A stretch of 64,000 nt of DNA from Pseudosulfitobacter sp. DSM 107133 (lineage in GTDB: Bacteria > Pseudomonadota > Alphaproteobacteria > Rhodobacterales > Rhodobacteraceae). Position 1 is the stretch's first letter; each line of letters begins with the position of its first letter. The notes beneath the pieces were generated by a model, which worked only from the letters and a program-made list of their open reading frames with translations, did not search any database and was not told the origin of the DNA. This document shows, piece by piece, positions 55,202-63,541 of this stretch. Location: NCBI RefSeq assembly GCF_022788695.1, contig NZ_CP085155.1, positions 248,001-312,000 on the forward strand. The letters run 5' to 3'. The position numbers were made by a program, and so were the translations under genes.

Positions 55202-56350
55202 ATGATCCGCAGACGTATTTTCGAGCCGGAGCACCAGATGTTCCGCGACACGGTCCGCAAATGGGCCGAAGCCGAAGTGTACCCGCGCAGCGCAGAATTC
55301 CGTCGCGACGGTATGGTCGCGCGCGATGTCTGGACCTCGGCGGGCAAACAGGGGTTTCTGGCGATGTATGCCGATCCCGAATACGGGGGGCTGGGGCTGG
55401 ATGATTTCCGCTTTGACATGGTGTTGATGGAGGAATTGGCCGCGCGTGAAAACGGGCTGTTTATCCCGCTGCACAACCGCATCGTCGGCCCCTATCTTCA
55501 CCGTTTCGGCACCGAGGCGCAAAAGCGTGCCTACCTGCCGGGTGTGGTGTCGGGCGACACCATTCTGGCGATTGCGATGACCGAACCCGACATCGGATCT
55601 GACCTTGCCGGTATGCGCACCCGCGCCGAGGATCGTGGCGACCACTGGCTGCTGAACGGGTCGAAAACCTATATCTCGAACGGCATTCTGGCCGGGCTGG
55701 TCATTGTCGCCGCGCGCACCGGCACCGGCAGCCATGACATCGGGCTGTTTCTGGTGCCCGACGGCACTGCGGGGTTCACCCGTGGGCGTCGTCTGGAAAA
55801 AATCGGGCTGAAATCACAGGACACCGCGGAGCTGCATTTCGAGAATGTGAAGCTGCCCAAAGACGCGGTTCTGGGCAAACCTGCGGGCGGATTTGGCATG
55901 ATGATGCAGAATTTGGCCGAAGAACGGCTGGTCGGTTCGATCCAGTTTATCGCCCATGCGCAGCGCGCCTTCGACATCACATTGGCTTATATTCTTGAGC
56001 GAAAGGCCTTTGGGCGGCCTATCGGGACGTTCCAGAATTCACGTTTCGTGATGGCGGCGCTGAAAACAAAGATCGACGCGGGCTGGGCCTTTGTGGATCA
56101 TTGCGCGCAGGAACATCTGGAGGGCGCGTTGCCCCCCGATCTGGCAGCACAAGCCAAACTGCTGTGTTCCGAGACTGAGGGAGAGGTCATTGACGCTTGC
56201 CTGCAATTGCACGGCGGCGCGGGCTTTATGGAGGAATACGAAATCGGGCGCATGTACGGCTCGGCGCGGGTCAGCCGCATTTATGCCGGCACGTCAGAGA
56301 TCATGAAAGAGATCATCGGTCGCAAATTGGGGCTGGGTGATCGTGGTTGA
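55202..56350 (+). CDS. acyl-CoA dehydrogenase
   Basis: 382 residues, FAD flavoprotein that introduces the alpha-beta double bond into acyl-CoA. Motifs: AMTEPDIGSDLAGM (first signature), FQNSRF, LQLHGGAGFMEEYEIGRMYG, and RIYAGTSEIMKEIIGR. At the position where short/medium-chain enzymes have the catalytic glutamate (IYEGT) it has alanine, as in the long-chain and isovaleryl type whose glutamate lies on another helix. This fits long or branched substrates and the neighbouring racemase gene. Confidence 0.93.
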   Translation: MIRRRIFEPEHQMFRDTVRKWAEAEVYPRSAEFRRDGMVARDVWTSAGKQGFLAMYADPEYGGLGLDDFRFDMVLMEELAARENGLFIPLHNRIVGPYLHRFGTEAQKRAYLPGVVSGDTILAIAMTEPDIGSDLAGMRTRAEDRGDHWLLNGSKTYISNGILAGLVIVAARTGTGSHDIGLFLVPDGTAGFTRGRRLEKIGLKSQDTAELHFENVKLPKDAVLGKPAGGFGMMMQNLAEERLVGSIQFIAHAQRAFDITLAYILERKAFGRPIGTFQNSRFVMAALKTKIDAGWAFVDHCAQEHLEGALPPDLAAQAKLLCSETEGEVIDACLQLHGGAGFMEEYEIGRMYGSARVSRIYAGTSEIMKEIIGRKLGLGDRG

Positions 56351-56453
56351 ATGGAAACGACGGGACGTCTTTCGCGGATAAGAACACAGGCAAGTTGAAT
56401 GACGCGGGTTGGCCTGCCACACCGTCCTCAACTTGAACCGGAAAGGAAAAGAC

Positions 56454-57215
56454 ATGGATATTAAAGGACAGGCCGCCATTGTAACAGGCGGCGCTTCGGG
56501 TCTGGGCGGTGCGACTGCCGACATGCTGGCAAATGCCGGTGCCAAGGTCACGATTTTCGATCTGAACGAAGAGATGGGGCAGGCCAAGGCCGCCGAGATC
56601 GGCGGCAGGTTCATCAAGGTCAACGTCACCGATGAAAGCGAGGTCGAGGCCGCCATTGCCGAAGCGGAAGGCGTTCATGGCAAGGCGCGGATTCTGGTAA
56701 ACTGCGCGGGCATCGGCCCCCCGAAAAAGGTGATCGACCGCGAAGGCAACCCGATCCCGCTGGCGGACTTCACCTCGGTCGTCAATGTGAACCTTTTCGG
56801 GTCATTCAACGTGCTGTCGAAATTCGCCGCCAGCCTGCACACCGCCGATCCCATCGGGGAAGAGCGCGGCGTGATCATCAACACCGCCTCGGTTGCGGCC
56901 TTTGACGGGCAGATCGGGCAGGCGGCCTATGCAGCCTCCAAGGGGGGTATCGTGGGCATGACCCTGCCGGTCGCGCGCGAACTGGCCCGCTTTGGCATCC
57001 GCGTGATGACCATCGCGCCGGGGCTGTTCCTGACGCCGCTGATGGCATCGCTGCCGCAGGAGGCGCAGGACAGTCTTGGCCGTCAGGTGCCGTTCCCGCC
57101 GCGTTTGGGGGACCCGACCGAATTTGCCGCCATGGTGCAAAGCATCGTCACCAACATCATGCTGAACGGCGAGACGATCCGTCTGGACGGGGCCATCCGC
57201 ATGGCCCCCAAGTAA
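56454..57215 (+). CDS. SDR 3-hydroxyacyl-CoA dehydrogenase (type II, HSD10-like)
   Basis: 253 residues, short-chain dehydrogenase. Cofactor loop TGGASGLGGATADML with an acidic residue (FDLNEE) favouring NAD; NCAG follows; catalytic Ser in INTASVAAFDGQIGQ and Tyr-Lys in YAASKGG. The insert and C-terminus resemble the mammalian HSD10 type, which acts on 2-methyl-3-hydroxyacyl-CoA. Start 56454 has AAGGAAAAG just ahead; the frame extends to 56409. It follows the acyl-CoA dehydrogenase by about 100 bp. Confidence 0.88.
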   Translation: MDIKGQAAIVTGGASGLGGATADMLANAGAKVTIFDLNEEMGQAKAAEIGGRFIKVNVTDESEVEAAIAEAEGVHGKARILVNCAGIGPPKKVIDREGNPIPLADFTSVVNVNLFGSFNVLSKFAASLHTADPIGEERGVIINTASVAAFDGQIGQAAYAASKGGIVGMTLPVARELARFGIRVMTIAPGLFLTPLMASLPQEAQDSLGRQVPFPPRLGDPTEFAAMVQSIVTNIMLNGETIRLDGAIRMAPK

Positions 57216-57244
57216 GCTTATTGGGCCGTAAGGACCGGCCAAAG

Positions 57245-57277
57245 GGTGGTGCGCGGGTCCGTGTCAGGCGCACCACC
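57245..57277 (+). promoter_or_regulatory. strong hairpin between SDR and thiolase genes
   Basis: GGTGGTGCGC (57245-57254) and GCGCACCACC (57268-57277) form a perfect 10-bp stem with a 13-base loop and no T run, 23 bp before the thiolase start. It may stabilise or process the message or act as a partial terminator. Confidence 0.45.
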
Positions 57278-57300
57278 GGATTTCAAGGGAGAAGAGAACC

Positions 57301-58461
57301 ATGGCTGAAGCATATATCGTCACAACCGCCCGCACCGCAGGTGGGCGGCGCAACGGCGCACTGGCGGGGTGGCATCCTGCCGATATGGGCGGCGAGGTGA
57401 TCAACGCGCTGGTGGATCGCGCGGGCATCGACCCGGCAGCGGTGGATGACGTGATTGTGGGCTGTGTCACCCAGGCCGGCGAGCAGGCCTTTGCCTTTGG
57501 GCGCAACTGCGTGATGGCGTCCAGGCTGCCGCAATCCGTGCCCGCCGTGACCATCGACCGCCAGTGCGGAAGCTCGCAACAGGCGGTGCAATTCGCGGCT
57601 CAGGCGGTGATGTCGGGCACGCAGGATGTGGTGATCGCCATGGGCGTCGAAAGCATGACCCGCGTGCCGATGTTCTCGAACATCAAGTTCCACATGGAGA
57701 ACGGTCTGGGCGAGGGCCCGTTTTCAAACCGGATCGCCGCGCGGTTCGGCACCAAGGATTTCAGCCAGTTCAAAGGCGCCGAGATGATTGCGCGCAAATA
57801 CGGGTTTGACCGCGAGACGCTGGACCGCTTTGCGCTGGAAAGCCACCGCCGCGCGGTGAAGGCGACAGAGGCAGGCGCCTTTGAGGCCGAGATTGTGCCG
57901 CTGGCTGTCGAAGGCGGGTTGCACACCCGCGACGAAGGCATACGCGCCGATGCGTCGATGGACAGCATCGGCAGCGTGCGTTTGCTGGAAGAGGGCGGGG
58001 TGATCACTGCCGCCAATGCCTCGCAGATCTGTGACGGGGCTGCGGGTGTTCTGGTTGTGAGCGAGGCCGCTTTGAAGAAATACGGCCTGACCCCGACCGC
58101 GCGCATCGTCAACCTGACGGTGACGGCGGGTGATCCGGTGATCATGCTGGAAGAACCGATTGCCGCCACACAACGGGCGTTGGAGCGCGCCGGTATGAAG
58201 ATCGACGATATCGACCTTTACGAGGTCAACGAAGCCTTTGCGCCGATCCCGCTGGCATGGCTGCAAGCGCTGAACGCCGATCCGGCCAGGCTGAACGTCA
58301 ACGGCGGGGCGATTTCGCTGGGGCATCCGTTGGGTGCATCGGGGGCCAAGCTGATGACCACGCTGGTACATGCGCTGCACGCGACGGGCACGAAATACGG
58401 CCTGCAAACCATGTGCGAAGGGGGCGGCATTGCCAATGTCACCATCGTCGAGGCGGTGTAA
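57301..58461 (+). CDS. acetyl-CoA C-acyltransferase (thiolase)
   Basis: 386 residues. The acyl-accepting cysteine is in DRQCGSSQQAVQ, the active-site histidine in GGAISLGHPLGASG and the second cysteine in MCEGGGIANVTIVE; NEAFA is also present. It cleaves 3-oxoacyl-CoA to acetyl-CoA (or propionyl-CoA) and a shorter acyl-CoA. GGGAGAAGAG precedes the start. No enoyl-CoA hydratase lies in this cluster, so that step must come from elsewhere. Confidence 0.94.
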   Translation: MAEAYIVTTARTAGGRRNGALAGWHPADMGGEVINALVDRAGIDPAAVDDVIVGCVTQAGEQAFAFGRNCVMASRLPQSVPAVTIDRQCGSSQQAVQFAAQAVMSGTQDVVIAMGVESMTRVPMFSNIKFHMENGLGEGPFSNRIAARFGTKDFSQFKGAEMIARKYGFDRETLDRFALESHRRAVKATEAGAFEAEIVPLAVEGGLHTRDEGIRADASMDSIGSVRLLEEGGVITAANASQICDGAAGVLVVSEAALKKYGLTPTARIVNLTVTAGDPVIMLEEPIAATQRALERAGMKIDDIDLYEVNEAFAPIPLAWLQALNADPARLNVNGGAISLGHPLGASGAKLMTTLVHALHATGTKYGLQTMCEGGGIANVTIVEAV

Positions 58462-58480
58462 GGGCGCGCCTGGCGCCCTT
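58460..58480 (+). terminator. hairpin at the thiolase stop
   Basis: AAGGGCGC (58460-58467) and GCGCCCTT (58473-58480) form a perfect 8-bp stem with a 5-base loop that begins within the stop codon. No T run follows, so termination strength is uncertain. Another 8-bp hairpin follows at 58518-58538. Confidence 0.5.
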
Positions 58481-59053
58481 CGGCCTTGGTTCCGCGCGGG
58501 GAAAAGGTGGAAAGGGTGCGGGCAAGACTTTTGCCCGCCCTGCGTCGAAAGTCCGGTGAGCGGACGAAGCGGACGTTTGAAATGGAGTGCGAAGCCGCGC
58601 ATCGTCGGGCCGTGGTGCGGCGATCCGACCTCAGTGACTGGCAGTTTATGGCAGCCAAAAACATCCTAACTACCTGTCAGACACTACAGAAGCCAAATCG
58701 CCGTGCCGGCGGACGGCCCGGCGATGCGCGGCGGCCTGCGGCCTTGAATCCGCGCAGGTGACAAACGGCAAGGGCTCAAACCGGCCATTCACCGCGGTCC
58801 GCGCGAACGGCCGGTTTCGCAAGCGCGGAAAGCAAGCCTGTCGTTAGGCTTGCCCAGCACTGTCGATTTACGCTGACAACGGGTGATGGATTTGCTGTTG
58901 CTCAGCGACAAGCCCTTGAAATTTCGTGAGATCGCCGGTCAGCAGGCCTTGGCGGGGCGGGTCTGGGTCAGAGAATCGGCTTGTTTGAAATTCTGTTATG
59001 TGTAACACATATCAAACTTCGCGGGCGTGCCTTTAAGATCAGGCGTATCGAAT
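58462..59053 (+). other. 590-bp region without a convincing gene, rich in hairpins
   Basis: Open frames here are short, lack ribosome-binding sites and show no family motifs. The region contains inverted repeats at 58518-58538 (GCGGGCAA/TTGCCCGC), 58778-58817 (AAACCGGCC/GGCCGGTTT) and 58832-58853 (GCAAGCCT/AGGCTTGC), then an AT-richer stretch with a 15-bp palindrome ahead of the next operon. An unrecognised small RNA or leader is possible; nothing definite can be named. Confidence 0.45.
58997..59011. promoter_or_regulatory. 15-bp palindrome upstream of the hydroxyacid/TTT operon
   Basis: TATGTGTAACACATA is a perfect palindrome around a central A, 42 bp before the first gene of the operon. 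It fits the GT-N-AC half-site logic of GntR-family operators, and the operon ends with a GntR gene, so autoregulation of the whole unit is likely. Confidence 0.6.
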
Positions 59054-60457
59054 ATGGATGGGGACGTGGTTTTGAAGGATGTTGCGCTTTCGACCCTTTT
59101 GGGGCCTGCCGGTCACCTTACTGGTGCGGATATGCCCGCGCGCAATCGCACGGACTGGAGCTTTCTACCTGCGACCAGCCCGCGTGCGGTTTTGCGCCCG
59201 ACAACCACGCAAGAAGTGTCTTCCATCCTGCGCTACGCCCATGGCAATGGCGTTCCGGTCACCCCGCAAGGTGGGCTGACAGGGCTGGTTGGCGGGGCAC
59301 GTCCGCTGGACGACGGCATAGCGCTTTCGCTGGAACGCATGGTCGGAATCGAAGAAATCGACGCCGATGGCATGACCATGACGGTGCGCGCCGGCACGCC
59401 GCTGGAAACCATCCAGAAGGCGGCTGCCGAGGCAGGGCTGTATTTTCCGCTGGACCTTGGCGCGCGGGGCTCTTGCGCCATCGGTGGCAACCTGTCGACA
59501 AACGCGGGGGGCAACCGCGTTATCCGCTATGGCATGGCGCGTGATCTGGTGCTGGGTGTCGAGGTGGTTTTGCCCGACGGTACGGTGTTGCCGATGCTGA
59601 ACAAGATGATCAAGAACAACGCCGGCTATGACCTGAAACAGCTGTTTTTGGGCGCCGAGGGCACCCTTGGGGTTATCACCCGTGCCGTTTTGCGGCTGTA
59701 CCCCGCGCCGGGATGTACGCAGGCTGTTCTTTGCACCGCAGAAAACTACGACAAGGTTCTGGCAGTGCTGTCGACCGTCCGGCGGCGTTTGGGGCCGCTG
59801 TTGTCTGCTTTTGAGGTGATGTGGTCCGACTATTGGACCCAAGCCACGCAAAGGGTTCCGGGCATGCGCGCACCGGTCGAGATCGGGGATGCCACACATG
59901 TCATTCTGATCGAGATGCAGGGGCTGGATGATGCCATTGACGGCGCGCGGTTTGCGCAACTGCTGGAAGACATGATGGAACAGGGGCTGATTGCGGATGG
60001 CGCTGTTGCGCAAAGTCTGGGCGATGTCGCGGCGTTCTGGGCGACGCGCGATGCGGCTGCCGAATTTGCCAACCCCGCCGTGATCGGACCGCATATCAGC
60101 TTTGACGTCGGACTGACCGTCGCGCGGATGGATGAATTTTCCATCCGCGCCAAGCAAGGGCTGATGGACGCGCTTGACGGCCACTCGGTCTATTATGGCC
60201 ATGTCGGTGACGGGAACCTGCATGTGGTCGCCTGGGTGCCGGGTGCCGACCCCCAGCCGCTGAGCGAGGCCAGCCGGATCGTCTATGACATCATAGGGGA
60301 CATGGGCGGCACCATTTCGGCAGAGCATGGCATCGGGACATTGAAAAAACCCTATTTGCCGCTCAGCCGCAGCGTCGAAGAAATAGATACCATGCGCCGC
60401 CTGAAAGCCGCGCTTGACCCCGGCGGCATCATGAACCCGACCAAGATTTTCGACTGA
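59054..60457 (+). CDS. FAD-linked D-2-hydroxyacid dehydrogenase (GlcD / D2HGDH family)
   Basis: 467 residues, VAO-type flavoprotein. FAD-binding blocks: PVTPQGGLTGLVGGARPLDDGI, LDLGARGSCAIGGNLSTNAGG and NAGYDLKQLFLGAEGTLGVIT. Metal/active-site blocks: YYGHVGDGNLHVV and EHGIGTLKK; PGGIMNPTKIFD ends the protein. Members oxidise D-lactate, glycolate, D-2-hydroxyglutarate or similar acids. The adjacent tripartite transporter could import the substrate. ATG 59054 is preferred; a GTG at 59027 is also open. The exact acid cannot be told from sequence. Confidence 0.87.
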   Translation: MDGDVVLKDVALSTLLGPAGHLTGADMPARNRTDWSFLPATSPRAVLRPTTTQEVSSILRYAHGNGVPVTPQGGLTGLVGGARPLDDGIALSLERMVGIEEIDADGMTMTVRAGTPLETIQKAAAEAGLYFPLDLGARGSCAIGGNLSTNAGGNRVIRYGMARDLVLGVEVVLPDGTVLPMLNKMIKNNAGYDLKQLFLGAEGTLGVITRAVLRLYPAPGCTQAVLCTAENYDKVLAVLSTVRRRLGPLLSAFEVMWSDYWTQATQRVPGMRAPVEIGDATHVILIEMQGLDDAIDGARFAQLLEDMMEQGLIADGAVAQSLGDVAAFWATRDAAAEFANPAVIGPHISFDVGLTVARMDEFSIRAKQGLMDALDGHSVYYGHVGDGNLHVVAWVPGADPQPLSEASRIVYDIIGDMGGTISAEHGIGTLKKPYLPLSRSVEEIDTMRRLKAALDPGGIMNPTKIFD

Positions 60458-60527
60458 CCAACCCAAGGTTTGCAAGGGCGGGAGGAAAAGACGCGCGCGC
60501 AAACCAAATCCCCGAGGAGGATCCACC

Positions 60528-61508
60528 ATGAAGATGACAAGACAGCACTTTCTTGCAGGCGTGGCCGCACTGATGACATCGGTTGCACTGCCGGCTGCCG
60601 CGGCAGACTGGCCCGATGGCCCCGTAACCATGATCGTGCCATGGGGTGCCGGTGGCGGCACCGATGCGACTGCCCGCATGATCGGTTCGATCCTGGAAGA
60701 GCAGATCGGCGTGCCGGTTCCCGTGCAGAACCGCACCGGCGGCTCTGGTGTGATCGGCCATGCGGGCATTGCGGATGCGGCCCCCGACGGCCAGACCATC
60801 GGCGTTGCCACGCTGGAAATCGGCACCATGCATCACCTTGGCCTGACCGAACTGGATTACACCGGCTATACGCCATTGGGCCTGTATAACGCTGACCCTG
60901 CCGCAATCTTCGTTCAGGCCAAAAGCGATTACGCCACGATTGCGGATCTGTTGAGCGCGCTCAACGCGGCCTCTGACGGCGAGATCAAAGGCTCGGGCTC
61001 GGCGCAGGGGGGGGTGAACCATCTGGCGCTGGCCGGGATGCTGATGGCAGCGGGTATGCCTGCCAGCCGTGTCACATGGGTGCCATCCGAGGGGGCCGCG
61101 CCGGGTCTTCAGGATCTGGCTGCTGGCGGCGTTGCCGTTGCCACCGCATCGCTGCCCGAAGCGGCTGCGTTGATGGAGGCCGGACTGATCCGCCCCTTGG
61201 CCGTGTTCTCGAATGACCGTCTGGACATCGCACCGGATGTGCCGACCTTCACCGAAGCGACAGGGCATGAGTTTGCATTGGGATCGTGGCGCGGTCTGGT
61301 CGCCCCTGCGGGGCTTGATCCTGCGGTGGCGGACAAAATTACCGCCGCGCTTGGTGCCGTTGTGGCCGATCCACGCTATACAGAGTTCATGGCCCAACGC
61401 GGCTATGCAATGCAGTGGACCACTGGCGCGGATTTCGAGGCGTTCATGAAGGCCTCTGACGCAAGGCTGGGCGAGACACTGAAAGCTGTCGGCCTCGCGC
61501 CGGAATAA
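60528..61508 (+). CDS. tripartite tricarboxylate transporter substrate-binding protein (TctC/Bug family)
   Basis: 326 residues with a signal peptide (LAGVAALMTSVALPAAA). Family blocks: VTMIVPWGAGGGTDATAR and VQNRTGGSGVIGHAGIADAAPDGQTIG near the N-terminus, and GLQDLAAGGVAV further in. It captures a carboxylated substrate in the periplasm for TctA/TctB. GAGGAGG lies 8-14 bases before the start. It is the second gene of the operon. Confidence 0.93.
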   Translation: MKMTRQHFLAGVAALMTSVALPAAAADWPDGPVTMIVPWGAGGGTDATARMIGSILEEQIGVPVPVQNRTGGSGVIGHAGIADAAPDGQTIGVATLEIGTMHHLGLTELDYTGYTPLGLYNADPAAIFVQAKSDYATIADLLSALNAASDGEIKGSGSAQGGVNHLALAGMLMAAGMPASRVTWVPSEGAAPGLQDLAAGGVAVATASLPEAAALMEAGLIRPLAVFSNDRLDIAPDVPTFTEATGHEFALGSWRGLVAPAGLDPAVADKITAALGAVVADPRYTEFMAQRGYAMQWTTGADFEAFMKASDARLGETLKAVGLAPE

Positions 61509-61577
61509 GACAACGGCGCGACTGGCCATCATAAAGATTGCCCGTCGCGCCAGCATCCGTGGGGAGGAGGCGGACCC

Positions 61578-62042
61578 ATGAAGTTTCATGACACGGCGAT
61601 CGGTGCGGTCCTTGTGGTATTCGGTGTCTGGGTCACGGTGACGGCCTGGGGGTTTCCCAAACTTACCGGTCAACCGGTCGGGCCCGGAACTTTTCCAATA
61701 TTGCTGGGCGGCCTGTGTACCATCGGGGGGGCGGTCATCGCCCTTCGGGGGCTGGGAAGCGGCGCACCCTTTGCTGCGCTGCACGCAGGATGGCGTTGCC
61801 CGGAGCGGGCGCTGGCCGCGATTGTCGCGATTGGCGGGGCCTTTGTGCTGGCGCTGACATTTGAAACGGTGGGCTTTCCTCTGGGGGGCAGCCTGTTGAT
61901 GGTCGCCATCTATCTGGCTGCGGGCTATCGCAATCCCGGCTGGATCGTCTTCTCTGTCGGCTTTGTCACAACCGTCCACCTTCTGCTGACCCGATTCTTG
62001 CAGGTGCCACTGCCGTCGGGCGTCCTAAAGGGGTTTCTGTGA
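61578..62042 (+). CDS. tripartite tricarboxylate transporter small subunit (TctB)
   Basis: 154 residues with four hydrophobic segments (GAVLVVFGVWVTVTAWGF, FPILLGGLCTIGGAVIALRG, ALAAIVAIGGAFVLALTF, GSLLMVAIYLAAGY). GGGGAGGAGG precedes the start. The stop overlaps the tctA start as TGATG. Confidence 0.9.
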   Translation: MKFHDTAIGAVLVVFGVWVTVTAWGFPKLTGQPVGPGTFPILLGGLCTIGGAVIALRGLGSGAPFAALHAGWRCPERALAAIVAIGGAFVLALTFETVGFPLGGSLLMVAIYLAAGYRNPGWIVFSVGFVTTVHLLLTRFLQVPLPSGVLKGFL

Positions 62043-63541
62043 TGGCGGACAACCTGATGGCGGCACTGCCGCTGGTGTTCACTTGGAACATGGCGCTGAT
62101 CATGCTGGCCTGCGCGACCTTTGGTCTGTTCGTGGGGGCCGTGCCCGGACTGTCGGCAACCATGGCCACCGCGATGCTGGTGCCGATCACCTTTTTCATG
62201 GAGCCCGTGCCTGCCATTGCCGCGATTGTCACCACGGCAGCCATGGCGATCTTTGCTTCGGATATTCCGGCAGCGCTTGTGCGCATTCCCGGCACTGCCG
62301 CCTCGGCGGCCTATATCAACGATCTGGATGCGATGACCCGACAGGGCAAGGTCGGACGCGCGCTTGGGATTTCGGTCACCGCCTCGGCCATCGGGGGCAT
62401 CTTTGGGTCACTTGTGCTGATGGTGGCCGCGCCGCAGCTGGCCATCGTTTCACTGAATTTCACCTCGTTCGAATATTTCTGGCTGGCGCTGCTGGGTCTT
62501 TCGGCGGCCGTTATGCTGGGCAGCGGTTCGATCCTGAAATCGCTGATGTCGCTTTTGTTCGGGTTGATGATCGCCTGTATCGGCATGGACACAACCGCCG
62601 GCTTTCCGCGCTTTACCTTCGGCTCAACCACGCTGTTGGGTGGTGTGGCGTTCGTGCCTGCGCTGATCGGCATGTTTGCCATCCCCGAGTTGATCCGCAC
62701 GCTGGTCAACCGCGACCCGGTGCCGCCGGTGGTGCCGGTCGGCAACCCGCTGCGCATGTTCGCGGGGCTGGGCGGGTTGTTGTGGCGTTCGAAGACCAAC
62801 CTCGCGCGCGGCTCGACCATTGGCACCATTATCGGCATCCTGCCCGGCGCGGGGTCGGACATCGGGTCGTGGATCTCTTACGCCGTGTCGAAACGGTTTT
62901 CGCGCACGCCGGAAAAATACGGCAAAGGCAGCGAAACGGGGCTGGTCGAGGCCTGTGCTGCGAACAATTCCGCCCTGTCGGGGGCCTATGTGCCCGCCAT
63001 GGTCTTTGGCATTCCGGGCGACAGTATCACTGCCATCGTGATCGGCGTGCTGTACGTCAAAGGGCTGAATCCGGGGCCGATGGTGTTCCTGACCTCGGGG
63101 GATCAGATCATGGCCATCTTCCTGACCTTCCTGATCGCCAATATCATGATTGTACCGCTTGGCCTTTTGGCTGTGGCGCTGGCCAGTCAGGTGTTGCGGG
63201 TGCCGAAACTGGCGCTGGCCGCACCGATCCTGTGTTTTTGCATCGTGGGTGCCTATTCCATCGATTCCGCGGCCTCGGGCGTTGTCATCATGCTGGTGTT
63301 GGGGCTGTTCGCCTATCTGATGGAGGAAAACGGTTTTCCCGTGGCACCCGCCATTCTGGGCATCGTCATGGGCCTGTTGGTCGAGCGCAATTTTGTCACA
63401 TCGCTGATCAAGGCCGATTCCAGCCTGCTGGGCTTTTTCGAGCGGCCCATTGCGGCAGGGCTGGCGGCGGTTGTGCTGATAGTCTGGATCACGCCTGTCC
63501 TGCTTTGGCTGCGTGGCCGTCGGACCGAGGTGCGCGCATGA
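62042..63541 (+). CDS. tripartite tricarboxylate transporter large subunit (TctA)
   Basis: 499 residues, about 12 membrane helices. Characteristic blocks: GLFVGAVPGLSATMATAMLVPITF near the N-terminus and GTIIGILPGAGSDIGSWISYAVSKRF in the middle, the repeated GxxPGxG motif of TctA, and FGIPGDSITAIVIGVLYVKGLNPGP. It forms the sodium- or proton-coupled translocation pore with TctB. A GTG three bases upstream (62039) is an alternative start. Confidence 0.94.
   Translation: MADNLMAALPLVFTWNMALIMLACATFGLFVGAVPGLSATMATAMLVPITFFMEPVPAIAAIVTTAAMAIFASDIPAALVRIPGTAASAAYINDLDAMTRQGKVGRALGISVTASAIGGIFGSLVLMVAAPQLAIVSLNFTSFEYFWLALLGLSAAVMLGSGSILKSLMSLLFGLMIACIGMDTTAGFPRFTFGSTTLLGGVAFVPALIGMFAIPELIRTLVNRDPVPPVVPVGNPLRMFAGLGGLLWRSKTNLARGSTIGTIIGILPGAGSDIGSWISYAVSKRFSRTPEKYGKGSETGLVEACAANNSALSGAYVPAMVFGIPGDSITAIVIGVLYVKGLNPGPMVFLTSGDQIMAIFLTFLIANIMIVPLGLLAVALASQVLRVPKLALAAPILCFCIVGAYSIDSAASGVVIMLVLGLFAYLMEENGFPVAPAILGIVMGLLVERNFVTSLIKADSSLLGFFERPIAAGLAAVVLIVWITPVLLWLRGRRTEVRA

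Noticed and set aside
58486..58761. A 91-codon open frame after the thiolase gene
   Set aside because: It is very Arg-rich, lacks a ribosome-binding site, spans two hairpins and shows no recognisable motif.
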